Assembly: GCA_016286165.1 (NCBI GenBank)
Contig: JAEESE010000026.1
Span: 1-35,538, forward strand
Direction of reading: 5' to 3'
DNA from: Bacteroidaceae bacterium
Lineage (GTDB): Bacteria > Bacteroidota > Bacteroidia > Bacteroidales > Bacteroidaceae
DNA length: 35,538 nucleotides
Both the position numbers and the translations under genes were made by a program. Each line of letters starts with the position of its first letter. The stretch's first letter is position 1. A model generated the notes under the pieces. That model saw only the letters and a program-made list of their open reading frames with translations, did no database searches and had not been told where the DNA came from. Below are positions 13,986-22,854 of this stretch, piece by piece.

Positions 13986-16628
13986 ATGAAACGTGCGTTT
14001 CCGTTATTCATCATTCTCAGTTTATTGTGTGTCGGCGTTGAAGTCAATGCTCAGCTTCGCGTTGCTAACCTTACGGTGGAGCATATGACCAACCCTACGG
14101 TGGTTGACACCCCTCAGCCGCGGTTCTCTTGGGTTAATGAGCCGAAGAATGAAAAAGTGACTGGCGAGCGGCAGACAGCCTACCGTATCGTGGTGGCTTC
14201 ATCAGAGCAAAACCTAAAGCGAGGGCATTATGACCTGTGGGACAGCGGACGTGTGACATCTGAAGCCTCTGTGTTAGTGCCTTACAAGGGGCAGCCATTG
14301 GCGTCGGGTCAGGACTGCTTTTGGAGCGTGCAGACGTGGGATGTTGAAGGCAAGCCATCGCGCTGGAGTCCCATAGGGCGCTGGAGCATGGGTCTGCTGA
14401 AAAAGTCTGATTGGAAAGCCCAATGGATAACAGCCAGGCAAGCCAAGGGCGCACCTCTATTCCGCAAGGCTTTCACGCTTTCACGCAAGGTGCGTCGGGC
14501 CAAGGCTTATGTAACGTCAGGCGGTTTCTTCGAGCTCTATGTCAACGGTCAGCGTGTGGGCAATGACTATTTCGTGCCCAATATAACCAACTTCACCGAG
14601 CGTCCGGGCCTTGCCAAGGGGAGCATAGCGCTGGACAACAAGTTCACTGCCTACCGCATTCTGTACCTCTCTTACGATGTCACCGATATGCTTCGCAAGG
14701 GCGATAATGCTGTAGGCGCCATGCTGGGCGACGGCTTCTACCGCTCTACCAGCAATCACGTCATGTCCTTCGGCGAGCCATGTCTGCTGTGTCAGTTGGA
14801 TATTACCTACGACGACGGCTCACATGAGGTAGTGGCTACCGACACCTCGTGGCTTACGCACCCCTCGGCAATCACCTTGACGGGCGTGTATGACGGCGAG
14901 GTCTATGATGCTCGCTGCGAGACGCCTCGTTGGGCTGAAGCCGGCTGCGACGAGAGTGGATGGCGGAGGGCTGAAAAGGCTGAGGCGCCCATCGGACAGC
15001 TGACAGCTCACACCTCGCCCACTGACCGCATAACATCAGTGCTGCAGCCTGTGAACATAGAACGTCGTGACAGCGTCATCGTGGTAAGTTTCGAGAAGGA
15101 AGTGGCAGGCTGGGTGCGTTTGAAAAACATCAAAGGCAAAGCCGGACAGAGCGTCAACGTGAAATACATCAGCGAATCGCCGTTGGGAGTGCAGCAGTAT
15201 ATATGCAAAGGTACGGGCGCTGAGAGCTATGCGCCACGTTTCACGTGGTATGTGTTCTCGCAGGTTGAGGTGAGCGGTTTGGACGAGCTCAGCGCATCGC
15301 AGATACAGGCTGAGGCAGTGAACACCGATGTGCCTGTCAGTGCCGAGTTCCGCACCAGCAACACGCTTGTCAACAGGATTTACGATATGTGGATACGTTC
15401 GCAGCTGGACAATATGCATGGTTGCATAGCCAGTGACTGCCCCCACCGCGAACGCCTGCCCTATACAGGCGACGGACAGATAGCTGCCGCCATGGTGATG
15501 CTCAACTTCGATGCTGCCGCCTTCTATCAGAAGTGGGTGCGCGATATGCGTGATGCGCAGAATCCCGAGAGCGGATACGTGCCCAACGGTGCTCCCTGGC
15601 AACCTACCTGCGGAGGCGGTGTGGCCTGGGGTGCTGCGTTGAACACCATGTCGTGGGAGTACTATCTGCAGTATGGTGATCGCCAGTTGCTTGAAAAAGC
15701 CTATCGGCCGATGCGTGCACAACTGCGCAATATGCTCACATGGCTGACGCCCGACAGCACTATGTTCCAACAGATGCGCGACCCCAATACAGGCGCTTTG
15801 AGCTACTGGCTGAACCTCGGTGACTGGGTGCCGCCCTACGGCATGCCTTCAGACGAGATTGTACACACGTTCTACCTCTGGCTCTGCGCCTCCAACGCTG
15901 CACGCACGGCTCAGGTGCTGGGCGACAAGGCGGGTCAGGCCGAATGTCAGGCTCTTGCCGATCGCACTTGGCGCGCTTTCCATCGCAAGTTCTACGATGC
16001 CGACAACCACACCTACGGCGATTTCGGACCTAACGTACTGGCTCTGTACATGGGAGTGCCTGCCGAGCGCAAGGCGGCAGTCATAGCCTCGCTGCGAAAA
16101 GAGATTATGGACACGCACGGCGGACATATCAACACAGGCTTCGTCACCTCGAAGTTCTTCTTCGAGACACTTTCCGACTGCGGCCTGCACGATGTGGCCA
16201 CTACGGCGATGCTCAAGACCGACTACCCCAGCTACGGGCTTTGGCTGGCGCTGGGGGCTACGGTGACGTGGGAACAGTGGAACGGCATGAACTCGCACAA
16301 CCATCCTATGTTCGGAGGCGCCCTCACATGGTTCATGCGGAGGCTGGCAGGCATCAACGCGATGCCCTTCGGTGCCGATGGCAACCCCTCGTCCGCAGGA
16401 GCCGGCTATCGCCATTTCGAGGTGCGGCCTTACCCAACGGTGGGTGTGGACAGCGTGTACTACAGCCTTATGACTCCTCAAGGCAGGCTCACCTCGCGCG
16501 TCATCAGCAATGCAGGTCAGCTGTGTCGTCTGGAACTGCGCGTGCCCGTAGGCAGCACAGCCACCGTGCATCTGCCTCGCGAGACGCGTCAGCTCGGGCA
16601 GGGCTTCCATGTCCTCACGTGTCAGTAA
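13986..16628 (+). CDS. Exported alpha-L-rhamnosidase, GH78
   Basis: 880 residues from the ATG at 13986 (MKRAFPLFIILSLLCVGVEV begins a signal peptide, cleaved near NAQ). The earlier in-frame start at 13839 lies inside the aldo/keto reductase gene and is rejected. Immunoglobulin-like and Bac_rhamnosid_N-type beta domains (about 25-430) precede the (alpha/alpha)6 barrel. DCPHRERLPYTGDGQ (about 483-497) is the GH78 general-acid region, NLGDWVPP (about 612-619) the substrate loop and TWEQWNGMNSH (about 760-770) the general-base region. It should release terminal L-rhamnose from plant pectin, flavonoids or glycans in the periplasm. No SusCD pair is adjacent. The stop is directly followed by a repeat element. 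Confidence 0.92.
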   Translation: MKRAFPLFIILSLLCVGVEVNAQLRVANLTVEHMTNPTVVDTPQPRFSWVNEPKNEKVTGERQTAYRIVVASSEQNLKRGHYDLWDSGRVTSEASVLVPYKGQPLASGQDCFWSVQTWDVEGKPSRWSPIGRWSMGLLKKSDWKAQWITARQAKGAPLFRKAFTLSRKVRRAKAYVTSGGFFELYVNGQRVGNDYFVPNITNFTERPGLAKGSIALDNKFTAYRILYLSYDVTDMLRKGDNAVGAMLGDGFYRSTSNHVMSFGEPCLLCQLDITYDDGSHEVVATDTSWLTHPSAITLTGVYDGEVYDARCETPRWAEAGCDESGWRRAEKAEAPIGQLTAHTSPTDRITSVLQPVNIERRDSVIVVSFEKEVAGWVRLKNIKGKAGQSVNVKYISESPLGVQQYICKGTGAESYAPRFTWYVFSQVEVSGLDELSASQIQAEAVNTDVPVSAEFRTSNTLVNRIYDMWIRSQLDNMHGCIASDCPHRERLPYTGDGQIAAAMVMLNFDAAAFYQKWVRDMRDAQNPESGYVPNGAPWQPTCGGGVAWGAALNTMSWEYYLQYGDRQLLEKAYRPMRAQLRNMLTWLTPDSTMFQQMRDPNTGALSYWLNLGDWVPPYGMPSDEIVHTFYLWLCASNAARTAQVLGDKAGQAECQALADRTWRAFHRKFYDADNHTYGDFGPNVLALYMGVPAERKAAVIASLRKEIMDTHGGHINTGFVTSKFFFETLSDCGLHDVATTAMLKTDYPSYGLWLALGATVTWEQWNGMNSHNHPMFGGALTWFMRRLAGINAMPFGADGNPSSAGAGYRHFEVRPYPTVGVDSVYYSLMTPQGRLTSRVISNAGQLCRLELRVPVGSTATVHLPRETRQLGQGFHVLTCQ

Positions 16629-16632
16629 GTTT

Positions 16633-16863
16633 AGACTCGCTTCGCTCGTTAGGAGTTAAAGGAGTTAAAGAAGTTAAAGGAGTTAAAGACGAATGTCTTG
16701 GCTTTAGCTTTCACTTCGGTAACAGCCCCCTATAATCCCCCATGAGCGAAAAACGGGAACTATTCTTGAAACTATCGTCTTAACTCCTTTAACTCCTTAA
16801 CTTCTTTAACTCCCCAAAAACAACAACTTCTTTAACTTCTCAAAAACAACTTCTTTAACTTCC
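16633..16863. repeat. Low-complexity inverted repeat element, copy 1
   Basis: It starts AGACTCGCTTCGCTCG five bases after the GH78 stop, then has GGAGTTAAA-type units (about 16651-16690), a core of about 90 bp and complementary TTTAACTCC-type units (about 16778-16860). The stretches GACGAATGTCT, GGCTTTAGCTT and TCTTGAAACTATCGTCTTAAC recur in copy 2 at 21365-21594 in opposite orientation. The remainder up to 16929 is more of the same simple sequence (AAAAACAACTTCTTTAACTT) and holds no gene. Confidence 0.75.
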
Positions 16864-16929
16864 AAAAAAACATCTTCCCCAAAAACAATACAACCAACCT
16901 ATTTTCAAATACTTAAAAACCTTACAGAC

Positions 16930-17307
16930 ATGAAACAAGTGATTAGCACCCCTCAGGCACCCGCCGCTATCGGTCCTTACAGCCAGGCAATATGTGTCGG
17001 CAATCTGGTATACACCTCCGGCCAACTGCCTATTGACCCCACCACAGGGGCTTTCCCTGAAGGAGGCATTAAGGAGCAGACGCGGCAGTCGCTGCTCAAC
17101 GTGAAGGCTATTCTTGAGGAAGCCGGGCTGACGATGGACAGCGTAGTGAAGACAACCGTCTTCCTAGCCGACATGGGCGATTTTGCCGACATGAACGCCG
17201 TGTATGCTGAATTCTTCGCCGAGCCTTATCCTGCCAGATCGGCTGTTGCCGTGAAGACGCTGCCCAAGGGAGCGTTGGTTGAGATAGAGGTCGTTGCAGG
17301 GAAATGA
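16930..17307 (+). CDS. ridA: RidA family reactive intermediate deaminase
   Basis: 125 residues, the normal length. IGPYSQA (14-20), GQLPIDP (31-37) and the catalytic arginine region PARSAVAVKTLPKGALVEIE (101-120, R103 and E120) match the RidA subfamily. RidA hydrolyses 2-aminoacrylate and related imines made by PLP enzymes, which protects cytoplasmic enzymes and yields ketoacid and ammonia. It has no metabolic partner gene nearby; the flanking repeat sequence suggests a separate transcript. Confidence 0.95.
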   Translation: MKQVISTPQAPAAIGPYSQAICVGNLVYTSGQLPIDPTTGAFPEGGIKEQTRQSLLNVKAILEEAGLTMDSVVKTTVFLADMGDFADMNAVYAEFFAEPYPARSAVAVKTLPKGALVEIEVVAGK

Positions 17308-17373
17308 GACGCATCACGCAGGATTAACGTGCCAAGGCGTTTTCCCCCTCAGAACGCAAAGAACTGATAAGAC

Positions 17374-19101
17374 ATGAAACACGCAAAAATATGGCTGGCG
17401 CAAGCGTTGGTCGTGGCTGCTATGCTGCTCACGGCTACGAGCGTCAGTGCTGCCAACTGGTTGTTTCGCCACGGCAAGAGCAGCTATCAGATTGTAGTAT
17501 CCGCCGACGCTTCTACCTCCGAACAGACGGCAGCACGCGAGTTGCAGGATTACCTCTTTCAGATCAGCGGTGTGCAGCTGCCTATCGTAGCTACGGCCGA
17601 CAACCGCAGCCGTCATATCTTCGTGGGTTACTCACCGCGCGTCGAAGCCTTGACAGGGCAGCCGTGCCCAGCAGCCGACGACGAGAGCTTCACCTATCGC
17701 AGCGTAGGACGTGACCTGCTCATCTGGGGCGGTTCTAAGCGCGGTACGATGTACGGCGTCTTCACTTTCCTGGAACGTGAACTGGGTGTGCATTGGCTGA
17801 CGCCCGACTGCACCATAGTGCCGCAGCAGGTGCAATGGCAACTGCCTAAGCTCAATCATAGCGAGCGGCCTGCCATAGGCTATCGCTACAACAACTATCG
17901 TTGCACGCGGGGGCAGCTGGTGTGGAGCGCTCATGTCAAGGAGAACATGCAGGATGCCGCCGTCAACGAATACGGCAATCAGGAGGGCTACTGGAATTGT
18001 CACACCATGGGGCAGCTTGTGCCTACGCGTGAGTTCTACTCCTCGCATCCGGAATACTTCAGCCTGCGCGATGGCAAACGCCTGTCGTGGAACGAGCAGC
18101 TGTGCCTCTCCAACCCCGATGTGCTCGCTTTGTGCAAGCAGCGTCTGGCTAAGGTCATGCGCGAGAACCCCGGCTTCCGCATCTACAGCCTCTCTCAGAA
18201 CGACAACTTCAACTTCTGCCAATGCCCCGAATGCGCAGCCATCGAAGCGCAGTATGGCGGCCATTCAGGCATCATCGTATGGTTCGTGAATCAGGTCGCC
18301 GATGCCGTGCGCGAGGAGTTTCCGGATAAATACGTCGGCACCTTCGCCTATCAGTATTCGCGCAAGCCGCCAGTGGGCATTGTGCCGCGCGAGAATGTCG
18401 TAATACGCCTCTGCAGCATCGAGTGCTGCTTTGCTCACCCGCTCACGGCAGGCTGCCAGCAGAACGAGGCGTTCATGAGTGATATGCGCGCCTGGGCTGC
18501 TATAGCGCCTCACCTGTTCATCTGGGACTACATCGTCGACTATGCCCAGTACGTGGCGCCGTGGCCTAACTTCCAGGTGCTGGCGCCGAACATACGCGCT
18601 TTCCGCGACAACAAGGCCATCGGCGTGTTCGAGGAGGCTGAGTACCAATCGCTGGGCGCTGAGTTCGAGGAGATGAAGTCGTGGGTGGTGAACCAACTGC
18701 TGTGGAACCCCGAGCAGGACACTGATTCGTTGGTAGCCGTCTTCGCCGACGGTTTCTACGGCAAGGCAGCTCCGCGCATCATGGACTACTACCGCCTTTG
18801 TCAGTCGCTGGTGAAGCCCGACCTGCATTTTGGCATATATATCCGCGAGAACCACGAAATCTACAACGACGACTTCGTGCGTCAGGCCTTCGCCCTGCTC
18901 GACGAGGCACGCCTTCAGGCCGAGAGCGACATCATCCGCCAGCGTGTGGAGCGTGTGCGCATGCAACCCCTCTTCCTGCATAGTATGCGTCATCGCGAGC
19001 AGGCCCGGCAGGACGGCACCTGGGACGAGCTCGTGCGCCTGATGCGCAAGTACAACACCCGTCCGCGCGAGAACCAGTCGCTCGAGGATTTCTTAAAATA
19101 A
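17374..19101 (+). CDS. Exported DUF4838 glycoside hydrolase-like protein
   Basis: 575 residues with a signal peptide (cleaved near SVSAAN, about residue 26). Residues 27-150 resemble the small domain that precedes catalytic barrels in GH20/GH67 enzymes (TSEQTAARELQDYLFQISG, then WGGSKRGTMYGVFTFLERE). Residues 170-480 form the DUF4838 region, with the characteristic SLSQNDNFNFCQCPECAAI (about 274-292) and WDYIVDYAQYVAPWPNF (about 388-404). Function is not established for most members; a role in glycan breakdown is inferred from the fold and from the nearby GH78 enzyme. Start: ATG at 17374, 66 bp after ridA. Confidence 0.85.
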   Translation: MKHAKIWLAQALVVAAMLLTATSVSAANWLFRHGKSSYQIVVSADASTSEQTAARELQDYLFQISGVQLPIVATADNRSRHIFVGYSPRVEALTGQPCPAADDESFTYRSVGRDLLIWGGSKRGTMYGVFTFLERELGVHWLTPDCTIVPQQVQWQLPKLNHSERPAIGYRYNNYRCTRGQLVWSAHVKENMQDAAVNEYGNQEGYWNCHTMGQLVPTREFYSSHPEYFSLRDGKRLSWNEQLCLSNPDVLALCKQRLAKVMRENPGFRIYSLSQNDNFNFCQCPECAAIEAQYGGHSGIIVWFVNQVADAVREEFPDKYVGTFAYQYSRKPPVGIVPRENVVIRLCSIECCFAHPLTAGCQQNEAFMSDMRAWAAIAPHLFIWDYIVDYAQYVAPWPNFQVLAPNIRAFRDNKAIGVFEEAEYQSLGAEFEEMKSWVVNQLLWNPEQDTDSLVAVFADGFYGKAAPRIMDYYRLCQSLVKPDLHFGIYIRENHEIYNDDFVRQAFALLDEARLQAESDIIRQRVERVRMQPLFLHSMRHREQARQDGTWDELVRLMRKYNTRPRENQSLEDFLK

Positions 19102-19111
19102 CCAGTCGCCT

Positions 19112-19438
19112 ATGGCAAGCAACCCCGATTTCGTACAATTCATCGCTGACCAGTGCTCCGGAGCAGGTGACATTCTTGCAAAGAAGATGTTCGGCGACTA
19201 CGGCATCTACTGCGACGGCAAGATATTCGGCCTCATTTGCGACGACAGCCTCTACCTGAAACCCACCGATGCTGTGCTACCGCTCTTGAGAGCCGTTGAC
19301 CTGCGCCCGCCCTATCCCGGAGCCAAGGATTATTTCTACATTGCCGACGTCGATGACCGCGACTACCTCGCCCTGCTTGTGCGCGAGACATGCAAGGCAT
19401 TGCCCGAACCTAAACCCAAGAAAGGGAAACCGCTATGA
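19112..19438 (+). CDS. TfoX N-terminal domain protein
   Basis: 108 residues. The pattern KKMFGDYGIYCDGKIFGLIC (24-43, within limit) and later YPGAKDYFYIADVDDRDYL match the TfoX/Sxy N-terminal domain, here standing alone without the C-terminal domain of the competence regulator. Such short versions are common in Bacteroidetes and have no established role. It is the first of three genes with overlapping ends: its stop overlaps the next start (ATGA at 19435). The company of two DNA-repair-like genes suggests a role in DNA metabolism, but that is inference. Confidence 0.87.
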   Translation: MASNPDFVQFIADQCSGAGDILAKKMFGDYGIYCDGKIFGLICDDSLYLKPTDAVLPLLRAVDLRPPYPGAKDYFYIADVDDRDYLALLVRETCKALPEPKPKKGKPL

Positions 19439-20187
19439 AGGCCGATGAAGTGATTACATACATGGAATCGTTGCGCAACGATAGGCAACGGCGCGAGCTC
19501 ATGCGCTTCTTCAAGACGGGGCCCGGCGAATACGGCGAGGGCGATGAGTTCCTCGGCCTGAAGGTACCGCAGACGCGCGAGGTGGTGAAGGTTGTGTGGA
19601 AGGACTTTCCCCTGAGCGAGGTGCATGAACTGCTCATGTCGCGGTGGCACGAGGTGCGGCTCTGCGGGCTGCTCATCCTCGTGGCTAAGTTCGAGCAAAT
19701 GGCCACCAAACGCTTAGCTTCCGATGAGCAGGCCATCCGAGTCCGCGACGAGATACTCACGCTTTACCTCAACCACGCCGAACAAGCCAACAACTGGGAC
19801 CTCGTAGACCTCTCGGTGCATAAGATTCTCGGCCACTGGCTGCTGCTGCCTACCCATGTGCCGACGCCCAAACAGCAAGTCATGGACCGCCTGGCACACA
19901 GCACATGCCTCTGGGAGCAGCGCATGAGCATGGTGTGCACGTGGAAGACCACTCAAGCCGGTGACCCCTCGTGGTGCCTGCGCTATGCCGAGATACACCT
20001 GCATCACCCTCATGACCTGATGCAGAAAGCCGTAGGCTGGATGCTGCGCGAGATGGGCAAACGCATCTCCATGGACCTGCTGCGCGACTTCCTGCGTCAG
20101 CACGCCCGCACCATGCCGCGCACAGCCCTGCGCTATGCCATCGAGAAGATGAGCGACGACGAACGCCACTACTGGATGCATCTATGA
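19435..20187 (+). CDS. DNA alkylation repair protein (AlkD-like HEAT fold)
   Basis: 250 residues, close to the usual length of AlkC/AlkD-type proteins. The segments FFKTGPGEYGEGDEFLGLKVPQ (in parts), VHELLMSRWHEVRLCGLLIL, NNWDLVDLSVHKILG and QAVGWMLREMGKR-like sequence (KAVGWMLREMGKRI) are typical of the family. AlkD-type glycosylases use a HEAT-repeat groove to hold damaged DNA and remove alkylated purines such as 7-methylguanine. The start overlaps the TfoX-like stop and its own stop overlaps the next gene (ATGA at 20184), so three proteins are probably made together. Confidence 0.9.
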   Translation: MKADEVITYMESLRNDRQRRELMRFFKTGPGEYGEGDEFLGLKVPQTREVVKVVWKDFPLSEVHELLMSRWHEVRLCGLLILVAKFEQMATKRLASDEQAIRVRDEILTLYLNHAEQANNWDLVDLSVHKILGHWLLLPTHVPTPKQQVMDRLAHSTCLWEQRMSMVCTWKTTQAGDPSWCLRYAEIHLHHPHDLMQKAVGWMLREMGKRISMDLLRDFLRQHARTMPRTALRYAIEKMSDDERHYWMHL

Positions 20188-20819
20188 CATCGTACCTGAA
20201 CGCCGAAAACATAGCCCGAAGCCGCGATGGCGTAGAGTATCACCCGCTTCGGCCCTTCCTGCCCGAGAACGCCCGCGTGCTCTTCCTCGGCAGCTTCCCG
20301 CCCCAGCGCAAGCGGTGGTGCATGGATTTCTATTACCCCAACTACATCAACGACCACTGGCGTATTGAGGGGCAGGTGTTCTTCGGCGACAGGAACCGCT
20401 TCGTAGACACAGATGCCAAGCGTTTCCGTTTGGACGATATCGTGGCGTTCTGCCGCGAACGGGGCCTCGCATTCTTCGACACCTCAACCGCCATCCGCCG
20501 CCTGCAGGACAACGCCTCTGACAAGTTCCTCGAAGTGGTGGAGCCTACCGATATCAGCGCCCTGCTGCGCCAGCTGCCCCATTGCCGGGCGGTAGTCACC
20601 ACGGGCGAGAAGGCCACAGAAACCATCTGCGCAGCACTCGGTATCGCCGATATCCCTAAAGTCAACAACGCCGTCGCGGTACCGGAACAGTACAATCGCG
20701 ACGGCGTGCAAATCATTCTCTATCGCCTGCCTTCATCCTCGCGCGCCTACCCCTTGTCGTTCGACAGGAAAGTGGAGGCGTACAGGAAGATGTTCGTTGC
20801 GGTAGGCTTCGTTCAATAG
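20184..20819 (+). CDS. Uracil-DNA glycosylase superfamily protein
   Basis: 211 residues. The motif [13 protein letters not shown] (32-44) corresponds to the water-activating loop of the superfamily and [20 protein letters not shown] (about 176-195) to the DNA-intercalating loop; the pattern is closest to the mug/family-4-like group found in Bacteroidetes. There is no Fe-S cysteine pattern. It probably excises a damaged or mismatched base from DNA. It follows the alkylation repair gene with a four-base overlap, and it converges on the rubrerythrin gene with a 7-bp overlap at the 3' ends. Exact substrate is unknown. Confidence 0.8.
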   Translation: MTSYLNAENIARSRDGVEYHPLRPFLPENARVLFLGSFPPQRKRWCMDFYYPNYINDHWRIEGQVFFGDRNRFVDTDAKRFRLDDIVAFCRERGLAFFDTSTAIRRLQDNASDKFLEVVEPTDISALLRQLPHCRAVVTTGEKATETICAALGIADIPKVNNAVAVPEQYNRDGVQIILYRLPSSSRAYPLSFDRKVEAYRKMFVAVGFVQ

Positions 20820-21355
20820 TTCTCGGCCTTGATTTGGAAGTAGCTCTGCGGGTGGTTGCATGCAGGGCACACCTCGGGCGCCTTCTTGCCTATCACTATG
20901 TGTCCGCAGTTGGCGCACTGCCAGATGACATCGCCTTCGCGCGAGAAGACTACGGCATCCTCGATATTCTTCAGCAACTTGCGATAGCGCTCCTCGTGGT
21001 GACGCTCTATCGCGCCCACCAGCTCAAACTTCTCGGCTATCTCATCGAAGCCCTCCTCGCGGGCCTCCTGAGCCATGCGCGCATACATGTCGGTCCATTC
21101 GAAGTTCTCGCCTGCTGCCGCGTCGGCCAGGTTCGTCACAGTATCGCTTACGCTGCCGCCGTTGAGGTATTTGTACCACAGCTTGGCGTGCTCCTTCTCG
21201 TTGGCAGCCGTCTCCTCGAAGATGGCGGCAATCTGAACGTAGCCGTCCTTCTTGGCGCGTGATGCGAAATACGAGTATTTGTTGCGAGCCATGCTCTCGC
21301 CGGCAAAAGCCTCCTTGAGGTTCTGCTCGGTCTTTGTCCCTTTCAGTTCTTTCAT
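20813..21355 (-). CDS. rbr: Rubrerythrin
   Basis: 180 residues. The ferritin-like domain carries the di-iron ligands (E20 in AFAGESMA, then EKEH at 53-56, and [10 protein letters not shown] later), and the C-terminal rubredoxin domain has CANCGH and CPACNHP. Rubrerythrins reduce hydrogen peroxide in the cytoplasm of anaerobes. It is transcribed opposite to the uracil-glycosylase gene, with the 3' ends overlapping by 7 bp. Upstream sequence is a low-complexity repeat with no obvious promoter box. Confidence 0.95.
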   Translation of the reverse strand: MKELKGTKTEQNLKEAFAGESMARNKYSYFASRAKKDGYVQIAAIFEETAANEKEHAKLWYKYLNGGSVSDTVTNLADAAAGENFEWTDMYARMAQEAREEGFDEIAEKFELVGAIERHHEERYRKLLKNIEDAVVFSREGDVIWQCANCGHIVIGKKAPEVCPACNHPQSYFQIKAENY

Positions 21356-21364
21356 ATTTTTTTT

Positions 21365-21594
21365 AGGAGTTAAAGAAGTTAAGGAGTTAAAGAAGTTAAG
21401 GAGTTAAAGGAGTTAAGGAGTTAAAGGAGTTAAGACGATAGTTTCAAGAACTGTTATCATTCTCTGGCTTGTCAAGGAGCATAGAAGTGGAAGCTAAAGC
21501 CCAGACATTCGTCTTAACTCCTTTAACTCCTTAACTTCTTTAACTCCCCAAAAACAACAACTTCTTTAACTCCCCACGAGCGGAGCGAGTCTAC
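21365..21594. repeat. Low-complexity inverted repeat element, copy 2
   Basis: The element lies between rubrerythrin and guaA. Relative to guaA it begins with AGACTCGCTCCGCTCG overlapping the guaA stop codon, then TTAAAG/GGAG units, core and the complementary arm (about 21365-21432). It is inverted with respect to copy 1 at 16633-16863 and shares its ends but not the middle of the core. Confidence 0.75.
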
Positions 21595-22574
21595 TCCCAC
21601 TCGATGGTGCCCGTTGGTTTCGGCGTCAGGTCATAGAGCACACGGTTCACGCCCGGCACCTCGGTGATGATGCGCTGGGTGATGTGGTGCAGCAGGGGGT
21701 AGGGGATTTCCTCGATGGTGGCGGTCATGGCATCGCGCGTGTTCACGGCACGTATGATGACAGGCCAGTCCCAGCTGCGCTTATCGTCCTTCACGCCCGT
21801 CGACTTATAGTCCGGCACGATGGTGAAGTACTGCCACACCTTGCCCTCGAGGCCGTTCTTGGCAAACTCCTCGCGCAGGATGGCATCGCTCTCGCGCAGC
21901 GCTTCCAGACGGTCTCGGGTGATGGCACCTGTGCAACGCACGCCCAGACCGGGACCTGGGAACGGCTGGCGGAACACCATGTTGTCGGGCAGTCCCAGCT
22001 GCTTGCCCACCACGCGCACCTCGTCCTTGAACAGCAGCTTGATGGGCTCCACCAATTCAAACTGAAGGTCATCGGGCAGACCGCCCACGTTGTGGTGCGA
22101 CTTCACGGGCCCTGACTCCACGATGTCGGGATAGATAGTGCCCTGAGCCAGGAAGCTGATGCCCTCCTGCTTGCGCGCTTCCTCCTCGAACACGCGTATG
22201 AATTCAGCACCTATGATCTTGCGCTTCTGCTCGGGGTCGGCCACGCCGGCCAGCTTGTCCAGGAAACGGTCCGTGGCATCCACGTAAACCAGGTTAGCGT
22301 CAAGCTCATCGCGGAACACGCGGACCACCTGCTCGGGCTCACCCTTGCGCAGCAGTCCGTGATTCACATGCACCGACACCAGCTGCTTGCCCACAGCCTT
22401 GATCAGCAGTGCGGCAACAACCGACGAGTCCACGCCGCCGGAGAGAGCCAGCAGCACCTTCTTGTCGCCTATCTGAGCGCGAAGCTCCTTAATCTGTTCG
22501 TCAATGAATTGTTGTGCCAGAGCAGGAGTCGTGATGCGCTCCATGTCGGCAGGGCGTACATTACCTTGAGCCAT
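21591..22574 (-). CDS. guaA: GMP synthase, ATP-pyrophosphatase subunit only
   Basis: 327 residues. SGGVDSS (45-51) is the PP-loop, followed by GTIYPDIVESG, SHHNVGGLP, RQPFPGPGLGVRC and the C-terminal dimerisation domain ending DLTPKPTGTIEWE, which is the typical GuaA end. The glutamine amidotransferase domain that normally makes up the first 200 residues is missing. An in-frame stop lies at 22596-22598, so the domain cannot be recovered upstream. The protein would adenylate XMP and use ammonia, or pair with a separate amidotransferase subunit, as the two-subunit enzymes of archaea do. No GuaA-type amidotransferase partner was seen in this window. Confidence 0.93.
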   Translation of the reverse strand: MAQGNVRPADMERITTPALAQQFIDEQIKELRAQIGDKKVLLALSGGVDSSVVAALLIKAVGKQLVSVHVNHGLLRKGEPEQVVRVFRDELDANLVYVDATDRFLDKLAGVADPEQKRKIIGAEFIRVFEEEARKQEGISFLAQGTIYPDIVESGPVKSHHNVGGLPDDLQFELVEPIKLLFKDEVRVVGKQLGLPDNMVFRQPFPGPGLGVRCTGAITRDRLEALRESDAILREEFAKNGLEGKVWQYFTIVPDYKSTGVKDDKRSWDWPVIIRAVNTRDAMTATIEEIPYPLLHHITQRIITEVPGVNRVLYDLTPKPTGTIEWE

Positions 22575-22636
22575 AATAATCTGTGTGTTATGTGATTAAT
22601 AATTTGTAGCCTGTTATCTCTTCTTGGTTTGTGCTG

Positions 22637-22644
22637 CAAAGATA
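22637..22644 (-). promoter_or_regulatory. Possible -7 box of the GMP synthase gene
   Basis: TATCTTTG on the minus strand, 62 bp upstream of the guaA ATG. No TTG -33 element was found at 19-21 bases. Confidence 0.4.
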
Positions 22645-22742
22645 AGGAAAAAGCGCAAAACACATGCTACAAAGACCTACATACTTCTCAGTAATTATGT
22701 TTTTTTTACTTTTTGCCAAACATTAACCCCGCCTCACAGAAA

Positions 22743-22773
22743 GCCCCGCCGCATCATCACGACGCAGCAGGGC
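22743..22773 (-). terminator. Probable terminator after the small exported protein gene
   Basis: GCCCCGCCGCATC (22743-22755) can pair with GACGCAGCAGGGC (22761-22773), followed on the minus strand by CTTTCTG. The left arm is identical to that of the hairpin at 24631-24660. It lies 80 bp beyond the stop at 22855. Confidence 0.5.
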
Positions 22774-22854
22774 CAGTGTGCCTATAGGTCTTTCATTTAC
22801 TAACTAATTGCTTTATTGAAATCAAGTAATCAGTCATCTACCTGAATAATCAGG

